A stretch of 64,000 nucleotides of DNA from Paludibacteraceae bacterium (GTDB lineage: Bacteria; Bacteroidota; Bacteroidia; Bacteroidales; Paludibacteraceae): contig JAKSLA010000010.1 in NCBI GenBank assembly GCA_024401455.1, forward strand, positions 1 to 64,000. The letters run 5' to 3'. The position numbers and the translations under genes are program-made. Of this stretch, positions 8,531 to 17,158 are shown piece by piece; positions within the stretch are counted from its first letter, which is position 1; every line of letters starts with the position of its first letter. Under the pieces are notes generated by a model. It saw only the letters and a program-made list of their open reading frames with translations, did no database searches and was not told the DNA's origin.

Positions 8531-8562
8531 TGGCTGAATCGTTCTGATTCAGCCATTTTTCT
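8531..8562 (+). terminator. Strong rho-independent terminator after orphan gene B
   Basis: Perfect 10-bp stem TGGCTGAATC/GATTCAGCCA (8531-8540 and 8546-8555) with a 5-base loop, then T5. Confidence 0.92.
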
Positions 8563-8668
8563 TGTATTCCATTGTGGTCTAAATGTATATAATTACCAAA
8601 AAATAAAAAGAATGCAAAGTTTCTCAACTTTACATCAGAAATTGCCTTATCCCTATTGTTTTTTTATT

Positions 8669-8676
8669 TAACTTTG
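8669..8676 (+). promoter_or_regulatory. -7 box of the DUF4199-to-transketolase operon
   Basis: TAACTTTG matches TAnnTTTG, 17 bases upstream of the ATG at 8694. The expected leader is about 12 bases, so the GTG at 8688 is an unlikely start. Confidence 0.55.
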
Positions 8677-8693
8677 TAGCAAAATATGTGCTA

Positions 8694-9266
8694 ATGGAAG
8701 CAGAAAAAGAGGGTAATGTAATGACGTATGCAATGTGGGGAGGCCTCTATTTAGGAGGTTGGTACATTGTTCGTGACCTGATTGAACTTGGCATATATAC
8801 AAATCTTGTCTCGTTTTCAGGACTTTGCTTGCTCTCGTTGCTTACGATGGTTTCGTTGGCGGTGACTTTGTACCTCTTGATGAGGAGTACGAATGTTTAC
8901 AAAAGCGAATGCTTGAAAGCGGATGTGTCGTATTTCAAGGTTTTGAACTATGGCTTTTGTTTTTTCTTTTTCGCTTCCATGATTTATGCTGTGTATATTT
9001 TTCTGGTTCTGGCTTTCTTCAAACCCGATTTGATAGCGTGTCAGAAAGATTTTATAGATGTGGTACTTCAACAGGTGCCAGCAGAAGACGAAGCGTCACA
9101 AAATATGATGATATCGGTAAAGGATATCTTCGACAAGCAATTTGCTTTGTTGATGGGAATCACGCCGAAAGATTTTGCGATGAATGCTTTGTTTGACGGA
9201 ACAACACTGGGCTTTTTCTTGTGTCTTGTTACGTCTATCTTTTTAAGTAAAAAAACAAAAGAATAG
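8694..9266 (+). CDS. DUF4199 domain-containing membrane protein
   Basis: Inner-membrane protein of 190 residues with four predicted hydrophobic segments (about 10-30, 35-60, 80-105 and 165-185). Length and helix layout fit DUF4199, a Bacteroidota family of unknown function. Adjacency to a dolichyl-phosphate-mannose-synthase-like glycosyltransferase, as here, is in my experience common in the order and suggests a lipid-linked sugar role, but that is inference. The start at 8694 (ATG) is preferred over the GTG two codons earlier because of the close -7 box. It is the first gene of a co-directional run to 14783. Confidence 0.75.
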   Translation: MEAEKEGNVMTYAMWGGLYLGGWYIVRDLIELGIYTNLVSFSGLCLLSLLTMVSLAVTLYLLMRSTNVYKSECLKADVSYFKVLNYGFCFFFFASMIYAVYIFLVLAFFKPDLIACQKDFIDVVLQQVPAEDEASQNMMISVKDIFDKQFALLMGITPKDFAMNALFDGTTLGFFLCLVTSIFLSKKTKE

Positions 9267-9302
9267 GTTGCGCTCAGGCGTGGACTTAGAAAAGAATATA
9301 AC

Positions 9303-10259
9303 ATGGATATATCAGTTATCGTTCCATTATATAATGAAGAGGAATCGTTGCCCGAACTATACGCGTGGATTAGTAGGGTGATGGCAGCCAACAACTTTTC
9401 GTATGAAGTCATCTTTGTGGATGATGGAAGTGTTGATGGCTCATGGAAGATCATTTCAGATTTGTCTGCAGAACATCCGGAAGCGAAGGGAATTAAGTTC
9501 CGTCGCAATTATGGTAAATCGGCTGCGTTGTATTGTGGCTTTGATAGGGCAGAAGGTGACGTAGTCATTACTATGGATGCTGATTTGCAGGATAGTCCTG
9601 ACGAAATACCTGAACTTTACAAGATGATTATGACCGATGGTTATGATTTGGTATCAGGTTGGAAGAAAGTGCGTTACGACTCCAAATTGGCGAAGAACTT
9701 ACCGTCTAAATTGTTCAATGCTACCACAAGGGCTATTTCTGGCATTAAATTGCATGATTTCAACTGTGGTTTGAAGGCTTACCGTAGAAATGTGGTTAAG
9801 AGCATTGAAGTTTACGGAGAGATGCACAGATATATTCCTTATTTGGCCAAGAATGCAGGTTTCAAGAAGATAGGAGAGAAGGTGGTTATTCACCAAGCAA
9901 GAAAATATGGTACATCAAAGTTCGGTTTGAACCGATTCTTCAATGGCTATTTGGATTTGCTCACATTATGGTTCCTCTCAACTTTCGGCAAAAAACCGAT
10001 GCATTTTTTCGGTTTTGTCGGTAGTTTGATTTTCTTTTTGGGATTGATCTCTGTATGTACCGTTGGGGGCATTAAACTTTATCATTTGGTAAATGGTATG
10101 CCTGCTCCGTTGGTGACGGATAGCCCATATTTCTATTTGGCTCTTACGTCTATGGTTATTGGTACGCAGTTGTTCTTGTCAGGATTTGTGGCGGAGTTGG
10201 TTTCCCGCAACGCATCAGAAAGGAATGATTATAAACTGGAGGAAACAAAGAATTTGTAA
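9303..10259 (+). CDS. GT2 family glycosyltransferase, polyprenyl-phosphate type (DPM1/GtrB-like)
   Basis: Glycosyltransferase of 318 residues that probably loads a sugar from a nucleotide donor onto polyprenyl phosphate. The GT-A domain (about 1-225) begins ISVIVPLYNEEESLPEL, contains VIFVDDGSVDGS, and carries the DxD motif in ITMDADLQDSPDEIPEL. Two hydrophobic segments near the C-terminus (about 233-260 and 275-300) anchor it, as in GtrB/ArnC-type enzymes. The sugar is unknown. It sits 36 bases after DUF4199 and 12 bases before the next gene. Confidence 0.87.
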   Translation: MDISVIVPLYNEEESLPELYAWISRVMAANNFSYEVIFVDDGSVDGSWKIISDLSAEHPEAKGIKFRRNYGKSAALYCGFDRAEGDVVITMDADLQDSPDEIPELYKMIMTDGYDLVSGWKKVRYDSKLAKNLPSKLFNATTRAISGIKLHDFNCGLKAYRRNVVKSIEVYGEMHRYIPYLAKNAGFKKIGEKVVIHQARKYGTSKFGLNRFFNGYLDLLTLWFLSTFGKKPMHFFGFVGSLIFFLGLISVCTVGGIKLYHLVNGMPAPLVTDSPYFYLALTSMVIGTQLFLSGFVAELVSRNASERNDYKLEETKNL

Positions 10260-10271
10260 TAAGATAAGAGT

Positions 10272-10790
10272 ATGCAAACATTTCTTGAAATATTGAAGAT
10301 TACCATCCCGGGGTTGTTGGTCTTGTTGGCCGCTTATTATGTCTTGGATGGAATGTTGAAGAATGAGGAGAGACGTCGTTTCTATGAAACGAAACTTGCC
10401 GCTTCAAAGGTCTTGAGCCCAATACGATTGACGGCATACGAGCGTTTTGCTCTCTTTTTGGAGAGAATCAACCCTGAATCTTTGGTTATCAGAGTAAGCC
10501 AGCCTGGCATGACGGCGGTTGATTTGCATGTCGCATTGCTTGCTACTATTCGCGAGGAGTTTGAACATAATGTCTCTCAGCAGATATATATCACTCCCGA
10601 GTTGTGGATGGTCATCAAGAATGCCAAAGAAAGTTTAATTCAATTTATCAATACATATTCGGCAAAGGTGCCTGATGGCGTGCCTTCTATTGAGTTGTCA
10701 AAGGTCTTGATAGAATCTTATAATTCAATGGAGAGTTCTCCTATTGATATGGCATTAAGCCTTTTGAAGAAAGAAGTCAAAGCGTTTTAA
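10272..10790 (+). CDS. Conserved membrane-anchored protein of unknown function
   Basis: Protein of 172 residues with one N-terminal membrane helix (ITIPGLLVLLAAYYVLDGML, about 8-28) and a cytoplasmic helical body. The segment SPIRLTAYERFALFLERINP is typical of a conserved Bacteroidota family that I recognise but cannot assign a function. Its stop overlaps the next start (TAATG), so translation of the nitroreductase may be coupled to it. No catalytic motif is seen. Confidence 0.75.
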   Translation: MQTFLEILKITIPGLLVLLAAYYVLDGMLKNEERRRFYETKLAASKVLSPIRLTAYERFALFLERINPESLVIRVSQPGMTAVDLHVALLATIREEFEHNVSQQIYITPELWMVIKNAKESLIQFINTYSAKVPDGVPSIELSKVLIESYNSMESSPIDMALSLLKKEVKAF

Positions 10791-11320
10791 TGTGGTATAG
10801 GATGGAGACGATGAAGGTGATTGAAAAGCGTTGTTCGGTGAGAAGTTATTCTGCTGAACCCGTGGAACAGTTTAAGGTGGACGCCATGTTAGAGGCTTTG
10901 CGTCTTGCGCCTTCTGCTGTCAACCGTCAGCCATGGCAAGTGTTTGTCGTGCAGAACGAAGAGGGCCGAACCGGCATTCAAGCGTCGTATGACAGAGATT
11001 GGTTTCGTAGCGCACCCTTGTATTTTGTCTTGTGTGGCAACCATGCAGAGTCGTGGAAACGTGCAGACGGGAAGGATCATTGCGATATAGATGTTGCCAT
11101 TGCCGCCGAGCATTTGATTCTGGAGGCGACAGAGTTGGGATTGGGCTCTTGTTGGGTGTGCAATTTCAAGGCTGATGTTTGTCGTGAGACGCTTAAACTC
11201 ACAGATGATAATTTGGAGCCGGTCGTCATTATTCCTGTAGGTTATCCTTCGGATGTCCAAGTTTGGGACACGAACGAGAAGAAGCGTAAACCTATGTCGG
11301 ATATTGTCAGTTATTTGTAA
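10790..11320 (+). CDS. Nitroreductase family flavoprotein
   Basis: FMN-dependent NAD(P)H oxidoreductase of the nitroreductase fold, 176 residues. Family marks are the N-terminal EKRCSVRSYSAEPV (phosphate-binding Arg), LAPSAVNRQPWQVFVV and the C-terminal GLGSCWVCNF/PVGYPSD. It is at the short end of the family. The true substrate of such enzymes is rarely known from sequence. The TAATG overlap with the upstream gene supports a start at 10790; in-frame ATGs at 10802 and 10811 are possible, and the last gives the more usual MKVIEKR beginning. Confidence 0.85.
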   Translation: MWYRMETMKVIEKRCSVRSYSAEPVEQFKVDAMLEALRLAPSAVNRQPWQVFVVQNEEGRTGIQASYDRDWFRSAPLYFVLCGNHAESWKRADGKDHCDIDVAIAAEHLILEATELGLGSCWVCNFKADVCRETLKLTDDNLEPVVIIPVGYPSDVQVWDTNEKKRKPMSDIVSYL

Positions 11321-11338
11321 TTCGAAAAATAGAAAGAG

Positions 11339-12016
11339 ATGCGTATAGCAAAGGTGAAACATAGGTTGTGCGGTGTCATAGGAGCATTGCTTTTAGGGGC
11401 TTCATTCCTTTTTGCAGGCTCTGTCTTAACCTCATGTGACAATCAACACTGTGACGAGCCAATGTATTCTCCGATAGGTATTTCTTGCCGATCAGAGATG
11501 GATAGGTTGTCGAAATATACCCTTTTGCGATTGTCGCTTGTCCCTCTTGGTACGGATACAATTTTAACGGATATCGGTAGCGAGCAATTTTATCTTCCGT
11601 TGAATTCAAGCGCTACGCAGACGAAATATGTCTGGTGTATGTTGCCAAGGGAGTATGATGCGGTGGAGGTCTCTACAGATACGGTCTGGCAAGACGATGA
11701 AATATTGGAAGTCAAATACAATATTGGAGGCGAGTCTTTGTCGCTTTTGAAGGCTCAGGCAGATTTGCTTCTTTTCTCGGATAGTTCACTTTATTACAAT
11801 TATGGTGGAGTTTTGGCCAAACCGATAGTAGATACATTGAATATCTCTTATGAGGCTATCCATGAATTCGTTTCTGGAGAGTGCGGTTATCGTACGGCTT
11901 ATGAATTGAAGAGTGTTGACTTCACTCACGGAGTGGGCGAGGTGGTTGTAGAACGCGATTTGGTAACGAACAAGTATAAAGAAAATCATGTTAACATATA
12001 TATGTCGATTTATTAG
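11339..12016 (+). CDS. DUF6452-like lipoprotein
   Basis: Probable lipoprotein of 225 residues: hydrophobic leader and lipobox VLTSC near residue 33. The body is beta-rich and resembles the Bacteroidota family DUF6452, which is regularly paired with DUF6048 as here. The 3' end overlaps the next gene by 29 bases, so the two are translationally coupled. The function is unknown; pairing with a beta-barrel-like partner suggests an outer-membrane pair. Confidence 0.7.
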   Translation: MRIAKVKHRLCGVIGALLLGASFLFAGSVLTSCDNQHCDEPMYSPIGISCRSEMDRLSKYTLLRLSLVPLGTDTILTDIGSEQFYLPLNSSATQTKYVWCMLPREYDAVEVSTDTVWQDDEILEVKYNIGGESLSLLKAQADLLLFSDSSLYYNYGGVLAKPIVDTLNISYEAIHEFVSGECGYRTAYELKSVDFTHGVGEVVVERDLVTNKYKENHVNIYMSIY

Positions 12017-12728
12017 TCTGGTGATGCTTTTGCTTGTATCTACTCCCGTTTTTTTTTTTTTTTTTTGCAAGGCAAAGAAGGTCGATGAGAACAAGCGGCT
12101 CTTCTATGGCGTCTATGTGGATTATGATTTGGGTGACCTTCTCATGACTGCTGTTGAGACTCAACGTTTCGGCATGAATTCATCGGTTATCGTGGATCTT
12201 CAGCACTTCATTTATCCGGCTTTTGAGTTAGGATATGCTACTTATGATGCTGCGCCTGACTATTCGTATGATAATACGGGCACAGGTGTGCAGACCTCCG
12301 GAGTGAAGTATGATTTGAAGGGAATGTATTATAAGATTGGTGCCAACATAAATCTCTTGGAGAAGGACTATTCAAAGAAGTTGACTCCATATGGGTTTGT
12401 GGGTGTGCGCTATGCCATCGCTCCAAGTTACGAGTACGAGATTTCGGGCTTCAAGACCGATGCTTCTATGTGGGCGGGCGATTCGGAGTATGTACCGGCA
12501 CAGAAGGGTAATACCACGGCTCAATGGGCAGAATTTGTCGCTGGCGTGAATACACCAATCTTTAAGGGGTTCTGCATGGGTGCAGAATTACGATACAAAG
12601 GCTTTCTTTACATAAAGAAGGTAAGGGATGGAAATCACATCATTAATCAGTCTTACGCGCCCGGTTATGGGGATTCGGAAGATGGTTCGTGGGGTTTCAG
12701 ATATACGATTAGTTATTTTTTCCATTAA
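11988..12728 (+). CDS. DUF6048-like predicted outer-membrane beta protein with poly-T signal region
   Basis: Protein of 246 residues with a signal-like leader and alternating aromatic/polar strands ending in aromatic residues (WGFRYTISYFFH), consistent with an outer-membrane beta-barrel. It matches the DUF6048 family pattern in my memory (GVYVDYDLG...). The leader contains five consecutive Phe encoded by an 18-T homopolymer (12049-12066), followed by CKAKK. Slippage by one base would shift the frame near codon 25 and abolish the product. It overlaps the DUF6452 gene at its start and ends 18 bases before transketolase. Confidence 0.7.
   Translation: MLTYICRFISLVMLLLVSTPVFFFFFCKAKKVDENKRLFYGVYVDYDLGDLLMTAVETQRFGMNSSVIVDLQHFIYPAFELGYATYDAAPDYSYDNTGTGVQTSGVKYDLKGMYYKIGANINLLEKDYSKKLTPYGFVGVRYAIAPSYEYEISGFKTDASMWAGDSEYVPAQKGNTTAQWAEFVAGVNTPIFKGFCMGAELRYKGFLYIKKVRDGNHIINQSYAPGYGDSEDGSWGFRYTISYFFH
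12049..12066 (+). repeat. 18-base poly-T homopolymer inside a coding region
   Basis: Eighteen consecutive T residues within the signal-peptide region of the DUF6048-like gene. As given, the frame is open. Tracts of this length are prone to replication slippage and also to sequencing error. Confidence 0.95.
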
Positions 12729-12746
12729 TATAAATTGCATATAACA

Positions 12747-14783
12747 ATGGTTGATATGAAGACGCTAGATCGTGCTGCTGACAATATTAGAATATTGACT
12801 GCGGCGATGGTCGAGAAAGCAAAATCCGGACACCCAGGTGGAGCTATGGGTGGTGCCGATTTCATCAACGTACTTTATTCTCAGTTCTTAACGTATGATC
12901 CAGCCGATCCAAAGTGGATTAACAGAGACCGCTTCTTTTTGGATCCTGGACACATGTCTCCAATGCTTTATTCTGTCCTTTCTTTGGCTGGAAAGTTTGG
13001 CATGGAGGATATCAAGCAATTCCGTCAGTGGGGTAGTATTACTCCTGGACACCCAGAAGTTGACTTTGAAAGAGGTATTGAAAATACATCAGGACCATTA
13101 GGTCAAGGTCATACAATGGCTGTCGGTGCTGCTATCGCAGAGCGTTTCCTTTGCGCTCGCTTTGGCGAATGGATGAGCCATAAGACGTATGCCTTCATTT
13201 CTGATGGAGGTATCCAAGAGGAAATTTCTCAAGGCGCTGGACGTATTGCAGGCACATTGGGTTTGAGCAACCTGATCATGTTCTATGACTCAAACAACAT
13301 TCAGCTTTCTACGAAAGTGGACGAGGTCTCCAACGAGGACATCGCAATGAAGTACAAGGCATGGAACTGGAATGTGATTTCAATTAATGGTAATGATGCT
13401 TCTCAAATCATTGATGCTTTGAAGAAGGCTAACGAGGAGACCAAGCGCCCTACTATCATTATAGGTAACACATTGATGGGTAAGGGCTGTTTGAAGACGG
13501 ATGGCACAAGCGGCGAAAATTTGGTTTCTACGCACGGCCAACCATTGTCTAAGGCGGGTATCGATATTCCTGCCACAATCAAGAACTTGGGCGGTAATCC
13601 TGATGATCCGTTCCAAATCTTCCCAGACGTGGCTGCCCTTTATGAACAACGCAAGGCTGAGTTGGCTAAGATCGTTGCAGAGAAGAAGGCGGCTCAAGCA
13701 GAATGGGCTAAGAAAAATCCAGAGTTGGCGAAAAAGTTGGAGATGTTCTTCAGCGGTAAAGCTCCTGAAATTGACTACTCTAAGATTGAACAAAAGGCTG
13801 ATCAGGCTACTCGTGTAGGTTCGGCTACTGTTTTGAAGACGCTTGCTAAAGAGGTGGAGAATATGATTGTCGCTTCTGCCGACTTGTCTAACTCAGACAA
13901 AACAGACGGATTCTTGGCAAATACTCACCCATTGAAAAGCGGTGACTTTACGGGCGCATTCCTCAATGCCGGCGTTTCTGAGTTGACGATGGCTTGTATC
14001 ATGAACGGTATCGCTCTTCACGGAGGAGTTTACGCTGCGTGTGGTACATTCTTCGTATTCTCGGATTATATGAAGCCTGCTTATCGTATGTCCGCCTTGA
14101 TGCGTCTTCCTGTCAAGTATATTTGGACGCACGATGCATTCCGCGTAGGTGAGGATGGCCCTACACACCAACCTATCGAGCAAGAATTCCAAGTTCGCTT
14201 GTTAGAGCACGTCAAGAACCATAAGGGTAAGAATAGTATGTTGGTACTTCGCCCTGCTGATGTCGAGGAGACTACTGTTGCATGGAAGATGGCCATGGAG
14301 AATGTTGACACTCCAACTGCATTGATTCTTTCTCGTCAGAATGTAAAGAACTTGCCTTCTGAGGGTAAGCGCTATGAGGACGCCCTTCAAGCACAGAAGG
14401 GAGCATATATTGTGAAAAAGGCAAAGGGAACTCCTGATGTCGTTTTGGTGGCAAGCGGTTCTGAGGTTTCGACTTTGTTCGAGGCAGCAGCTTTGTTGGA
14501 AGAACGTCAAAAACTTAATATTCAAATCGTTTCTGCTCCGTCAGAAGGTTTGTTCCGTACACAATCAGTTGCATATCAACAAGAGGTGTTGCCTGATGCT
14601 GCGCCTAAATTTGGTTTGACGGCTGGTATGCCATTGACGCTTATCGGTTTGGTGGGCGTAAATGGTCGCACTCATGGTTTGAACCATTTTGGTAGTTCTG
14701 CTCCATACACAGTTCTCGATGAGAAGTTCGGTTTCAATGCCGAGGCTGTTTATGCACAAGTGTGTGATATGTTGAAGCTCTAA
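12747..14783 (+). CDS. tkt: Transketolase
   Basis: Thiamine-diphosphate enzyme of the pentose phosphate pathway, 678 residues, moving two-carbon units between ketoses and aldoses. Seen in sequence: HPGGAMGGADF near the N-terminus, the ThDP-binding region ISDGGIQEEISQGAGRIAG, the pyrimidine-binding domain with NAGVSELTM and DGPTHQPIEQ, and a C-terminal transketolase domain (VVLVASGSEVSTL). The length is normal. I start at the ATG at 12747 (MVDMKTLDRAADNIR); the TTG at 12735 would add four unlikely residues. It is last in the operon that begins with DUF4199, and a hairpin follows. Confidence 0.95.
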   Translation: MVDMKTLDRAADNIRILTAAMVEKAKSGHPGGAMGGADFINVLYSQFLTYDPADPKWINRDRFFLDPGHMSPMLYSVLSLAGKFGMEDIKQFRQWGSITPGHPEVDFERGIENTSGPLGQGHTMAVGAAIAERFLCARFGEWMSHKTYAFISDGGIQEEISQGAGRIAGTLGLSNLIMFYDSNNIQLSTKVDEVSNEDIAMKYKAWNWNVISINGNDASQIIDALKKANEETKRPTIIIGNTLMGKGCLKTDGTSGENLVSTHGQPLSKAGIDIPATIKNLGGNPDDPFQIFPDVAALYEQRKAELAKIVAEKKAAQAEWAKKNPELAKKLEMFFSGKAPEIDYSKIEQKADQATRVGSATVLKTLAKEVENMIVASADLSNSDKTDGFLANTHPLKSGDFTGAFLNAGVSELTMACIMNGIALHGGVYAACGTFFVFSDYMKPAYRMSALMRLPVKYIWTHDAFRVGEDGPTHQPIEQEFQVRLLEHVKNHKGKNSMLVLRPADVEETTVAWKMAMENVDTPTALILSRQNVKNLPSEGKRYEDALQAQKGAYIVKKAKGTPDVVLVASGSEVSTLFEAAALLEERQKLNIQIVSAPSEGLFRTQSVAYQQEVLPDAAPKFGLTAGMPLTLIGLVGVNGRTHGLNHFGSSAPYTVLDEKFGFNAEAVYAQVCDMLKL

Positions 14784-14806
14784 TTGATGCTTTGATTTGA
14801 TATAGG

Positions 14807-14850
14807 AGGCCCATGACTGTATGCTCTCAGTTATGGGCTTTCAATTTTTC
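14807..14850 (+). terminator. Terminator after transketolase
   Basis: GCCCATGACTG (14809-14819) pairs with CAGTTATGGGC (14828-14838) with one G-U pair, then a T-rich stretch. It argues against translation of mtaB starting at 14813. Confidence 0.8.
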
Positions 14851-14869
14851 GTTTTCAATAGAAGAAGTT

Positions 14870-16180
14870 ATGATCGACCAAACGATTTTTAAGGATAAGA
14901 AAGTGGCGTATAAGACCCTGGGCTGCAAGTTGAATTTCGCTGAGACTTCAACCATTGCACGTTCGTTGGAGGACGTGGGTTTTCGTACGGCCAAACCAGG
15001 CGAAGTGGCTGATGTTTGTATTATCAATACCTGTTCGGTGACGGAGGTGGCAGATAGGAAAGATCGTCAGGCAATAAAACAGATGCGTTCGCAGCATCCC
15101 GGTGCTTATATCGTCGTCATTGGTTGCTATGCGCAGTTGAAACCAGAGGAGATCGCCAAAATTGAGGATGTCGATTTGGTGTTGGGTATGCAACATAAAT
15201 TTGAGGTGGTCAAACATCTTCTTTCTTTGGAGAAGGAGCAGGAGACAAAGATGTACCATACAGAACGAAAGGACATTAGTGTCTTCTTCCCCTCATGTAC
15301 ACAAGGCGATCGTACACGCTTTTTCTTGAAGGTGCAGGATGGTTGTGATAACTTCTGTTCTTATTGTACCGTGCCGATTGCGCGCGGCCGAAGCCGTAAT
15401 GGCTCGATAGCCGATACTGTTGCACAGGCTACACAGGCAGCCGCATCTGGAGCCAAGGAGATTGTCATTTCTGGAGTTAATATTGGTGATTTTGGAAAAT
15501 CTACGGGAGAGACCTTCTTTGATTTGGTCAAAGCGCTGGATACGGTGGAAGGCATTGAACGCTATCGCATCTCTTCCATTGAGCCAGATTTGCTCACGGA
15601 CGAAATTATTGAATTTTGTGCTCGGTCAAAGAAATTTGTGCCGCATTTCCATATCCCATTGCAGTCGGGTTGTGATGAGGTGCTTGCCTTGATGAAGCGT
15701 CACTATAAGCGTCAACTCTTCGCCGATAAGGTGAATGCTGTGAAGCGGTTGATGCCAGAGGCATTTATTGGGGTGGATGTAATCGTCGGAACGAACGGAG
15801 AAACGGAGGCGTATTTTCAAGATGCCGTGTCGTTCTTGGAATCGTTGGATGTTTCGCAACTTCATGTGTTCTCCTATTCAGAACGACCTAATACGCAGGC
15901 TTTGAAAATAGCGGGTAGGGTGCCGGCTCAAAAGAAGAAGGAGCGGAGTGACCTCTTGCATGCCCTTTCAGAGAAAAAGCGTTTAGCGTTTTATGAATCT
16001 CAGCAAGGCAAGATGATGACTGTCCTTTGGGAGGACAAACGTTCGGGCGGTAAAATGCATGGTTTCACGGAGAATTATATTCGTGTCGAGGCCGATTTTG
16101 ACAAAAGCAAGGTCAATACGATAACAGAAGTTCGTTTGGGAAGATTCACGGAAGACCGTTCCGCTTTGGTGGCAGAATAA
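14870..16180 (+). CDS. mtaB: tRNA t6A37 methylthiotransferase MtaB
   Basis: Radical-SAM enzyme that converts t6A to ms2t6A at position 37 of ANN-decoding tRNAs. The N-terminal domain has the three cysteines for the auxiliary 4Fe-4S cluster (YKTLGCKLNFAE, IINTCSVTEVA, VVIGCYAQ). The radical-SAM motif is CDNFCSYCTVP, and a C-terminal TRAM-like region binds tRNA. The KTLGCKLN start separates MtaB from MiaB and RimO. The start at 14870 (MIDQTIFKDKKVAYKTLG) is favoured because the upstream ATG at 14813 lies inside the transketolase terminator and would add 19 atypical residues; GAAGAAG precedes the chosen ATG. Confidence 0.92.
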   Translation: MIDQTIFKDKKVAYKTLGCKLNFAETSTIARSLEDVGFRTAKPGEVADVCIINTCSVTEVADRKDRQAIKQMRSQHPGAYIVVIGCYAQLKPEEIAKIEDVDLVLGMQHKFEVVKHLLSLEKEQETKMYHTERKDISVFFPSCTQGDRTRFFLKVQDGCDNFCSYCTVPIARGRSRNGSIADTVAQATQAAASGAKEIVISGVNIGDFGKSTGETFFDLVKALDTVEGIERYRISSIEPDLLTDEIIEFCARSKKFVPHFHIPLQSGCDEVLALMKRHYKRQLFADKVNAVKRLMPEAFIGVDVIVGTNGETEAYFQDAVSFLESLDVSQLHVFSYSERPNTQALKIAGRVPAQKKKERSDLLHALSEKKRLAFYESQQGKMMTVLWEDKRSGGKMHGFTENYIRVEADFDKSKVNTITEVRLGRFTEDRSALVAE

Positions 16181-16219
16181 TCCGGGATGAAATAAGGCAG
16201 ATCAAGTCTCAAAGAGTTA

Positions 16220-16266
16220 AAAAGAGGGTGTATCGCAACTTTATTAGTTTTGATACACCCTCTTTT
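16220..16266. terminator. Bidirectional terminator between convergent genes
   Basis: Perfect 15-bp stem AAAAGAGGGTGTATC/GATACACCCTCTTTT (16220-16234 and 16252-16266), A-rich on one side and T-rich on the other. It serves mtaB (+) and the Spy-like gene (-). Confidence 0.92.
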
Positions 16267-16281
16267 CTGATCGTTGTTAAT

Positions 16282-16749
16282 TTATTTGTTTGTAGTTGTA
16301 GTTCTGTCAGAGTTTGCACCTTTGTTTTGTACTAACTTTAAGAGTTCGAATTTGAAATCCCTTTCAGCCATTTGCATTTTGTATATTTTGCTTTCAGGGA
16401 TTATTTCTCTGAACATTTCGTAGTACCATTTGGTGGCAAGCGCACGATTGACTCTTCCGTTGACGAAATTATCGTTTATTTTTTTGTATTCCTCTTCCGT
16501 CATTTTGCTTTTTGCCTTATAGTCGAAGTCGTTGAATGGGCTCTCTTCGAAAGTGTAATATCGTTCCGTAATATATTTCTTATATATAGGAACGAATTTC
16601 TCGGCTTCCTCTGGCGTTAGATCCATTTTTTCGATAATAAAAGTTGCCTTCTTTTCGATAGAAGCTTTGACTTTTTCGTCGTCCGGCTTTTCAGCGTATG
16701 AAGCAATGCTGGCAAAAGCGAATGTTAGCAATAAAATGACTCTTTTCAT
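16282..16749 (-). CDS. Spy/LTxxQ-like periplasmic protein
   Basis: Exported helical protein of 155 residues with a cleavable signal (MKRVILLLTFAFASIASYA). The mature part is highly charged and helical; MDLTPEEAEKFVPIYKKY resembles the LTxxQ repeats of Spy/CpxP-type stress chaperones and the sensors found next to ECF sigma factors in Bacteroidota. It is third in a sigma factor, membrane protein, Spy-like operon and overlaps the preceding gene by four bases (ATGA). A role in envelope-stress sensing is inferred from context. Confidence 0.72.
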   Translation of the reverse strand: MKRVILLLTFAFASIASYAEKPDDEKVKASIEKKATFIIEKMDLTPEEAEKFVPIYKKYITERYYTFEESPFNDFDYKAKSKMTEEEYKKINDNFVNGRVNRALATKWYYEMFREIIPESKIYKMQMAERDFKFELLKLVQNKGANSDRTTTTNK

Positions 16750-17093
16750 TCTTCTTCTGAAAATAAGTAATCAATAATAGACTCGTCCTCCAAGTGAGAG
16801 TAGAGCACTTTTGTTTCAACGCCATTGATCTCTTCAGGAACTTGCTCGGCGGCTAATGCCAAATTGTTCTTGCTGACGAAGACGGTTTGGATGGCACAAA
16901 CTAAGACTGCAACCGAAGCGGCGGTGTAGAGTAATGGTCTGATCATCGACCTGAAAGATACGACTTTGGCTTCTTCTTTCTCCTCGATTACTTTTTGTAC
17001 CGAAGAGTCGAGACTCTCAAAGTAGCCTTCAGGAACTTTGAAAGGACTCTTTTGCCCTTTCAATGAATCTAATATGTTGCTTTTAGTTTCCAT
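16746..17093 (-). CDS. Single-pass membrane protein, putative anti-sigma factor
   Basis: Protein of 115 residues with a cytoplasmic N-terminus carrying SPFKVPEGYFESL, a motif characteristic of Bacteroidota proteins encoded beside ECF sigma factors. One membrane helix (about 52-73) and a short acidic periplasmic tail ending in YLFSEEE follow. It lies between the sigma factor and the Spy-like gene. Its topology and position suggest an anti-sigma factor, but no ZAS zinc motif (HxxxCxxC) is present, so the mechanism is unproven. Confidence 0.7.
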   Translation of the reverse strand: METKSNILDSLKGQKSPFKVPEGYFESLDSSVQKVIEEKEEAKVVSFRSMIRPLLYTAASVAVLVCAIQTVFVSKNNLALAAEQVPEEINGVETKVLYSHLEDESIIDYLFSEEE

Positions 17094-17158
17094 TGCCTTA
17101 AAACTTTAAAGTAATACGATTATGGTTTTACTATATGACTACTTTTTTGGGAAAAGGT

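Noticed and set aside
14813-14869. Longer mtaB start at 14813
   Set aside because: This stretch is the transketolase terminator and the extra residues do not fit the family N-terminus.
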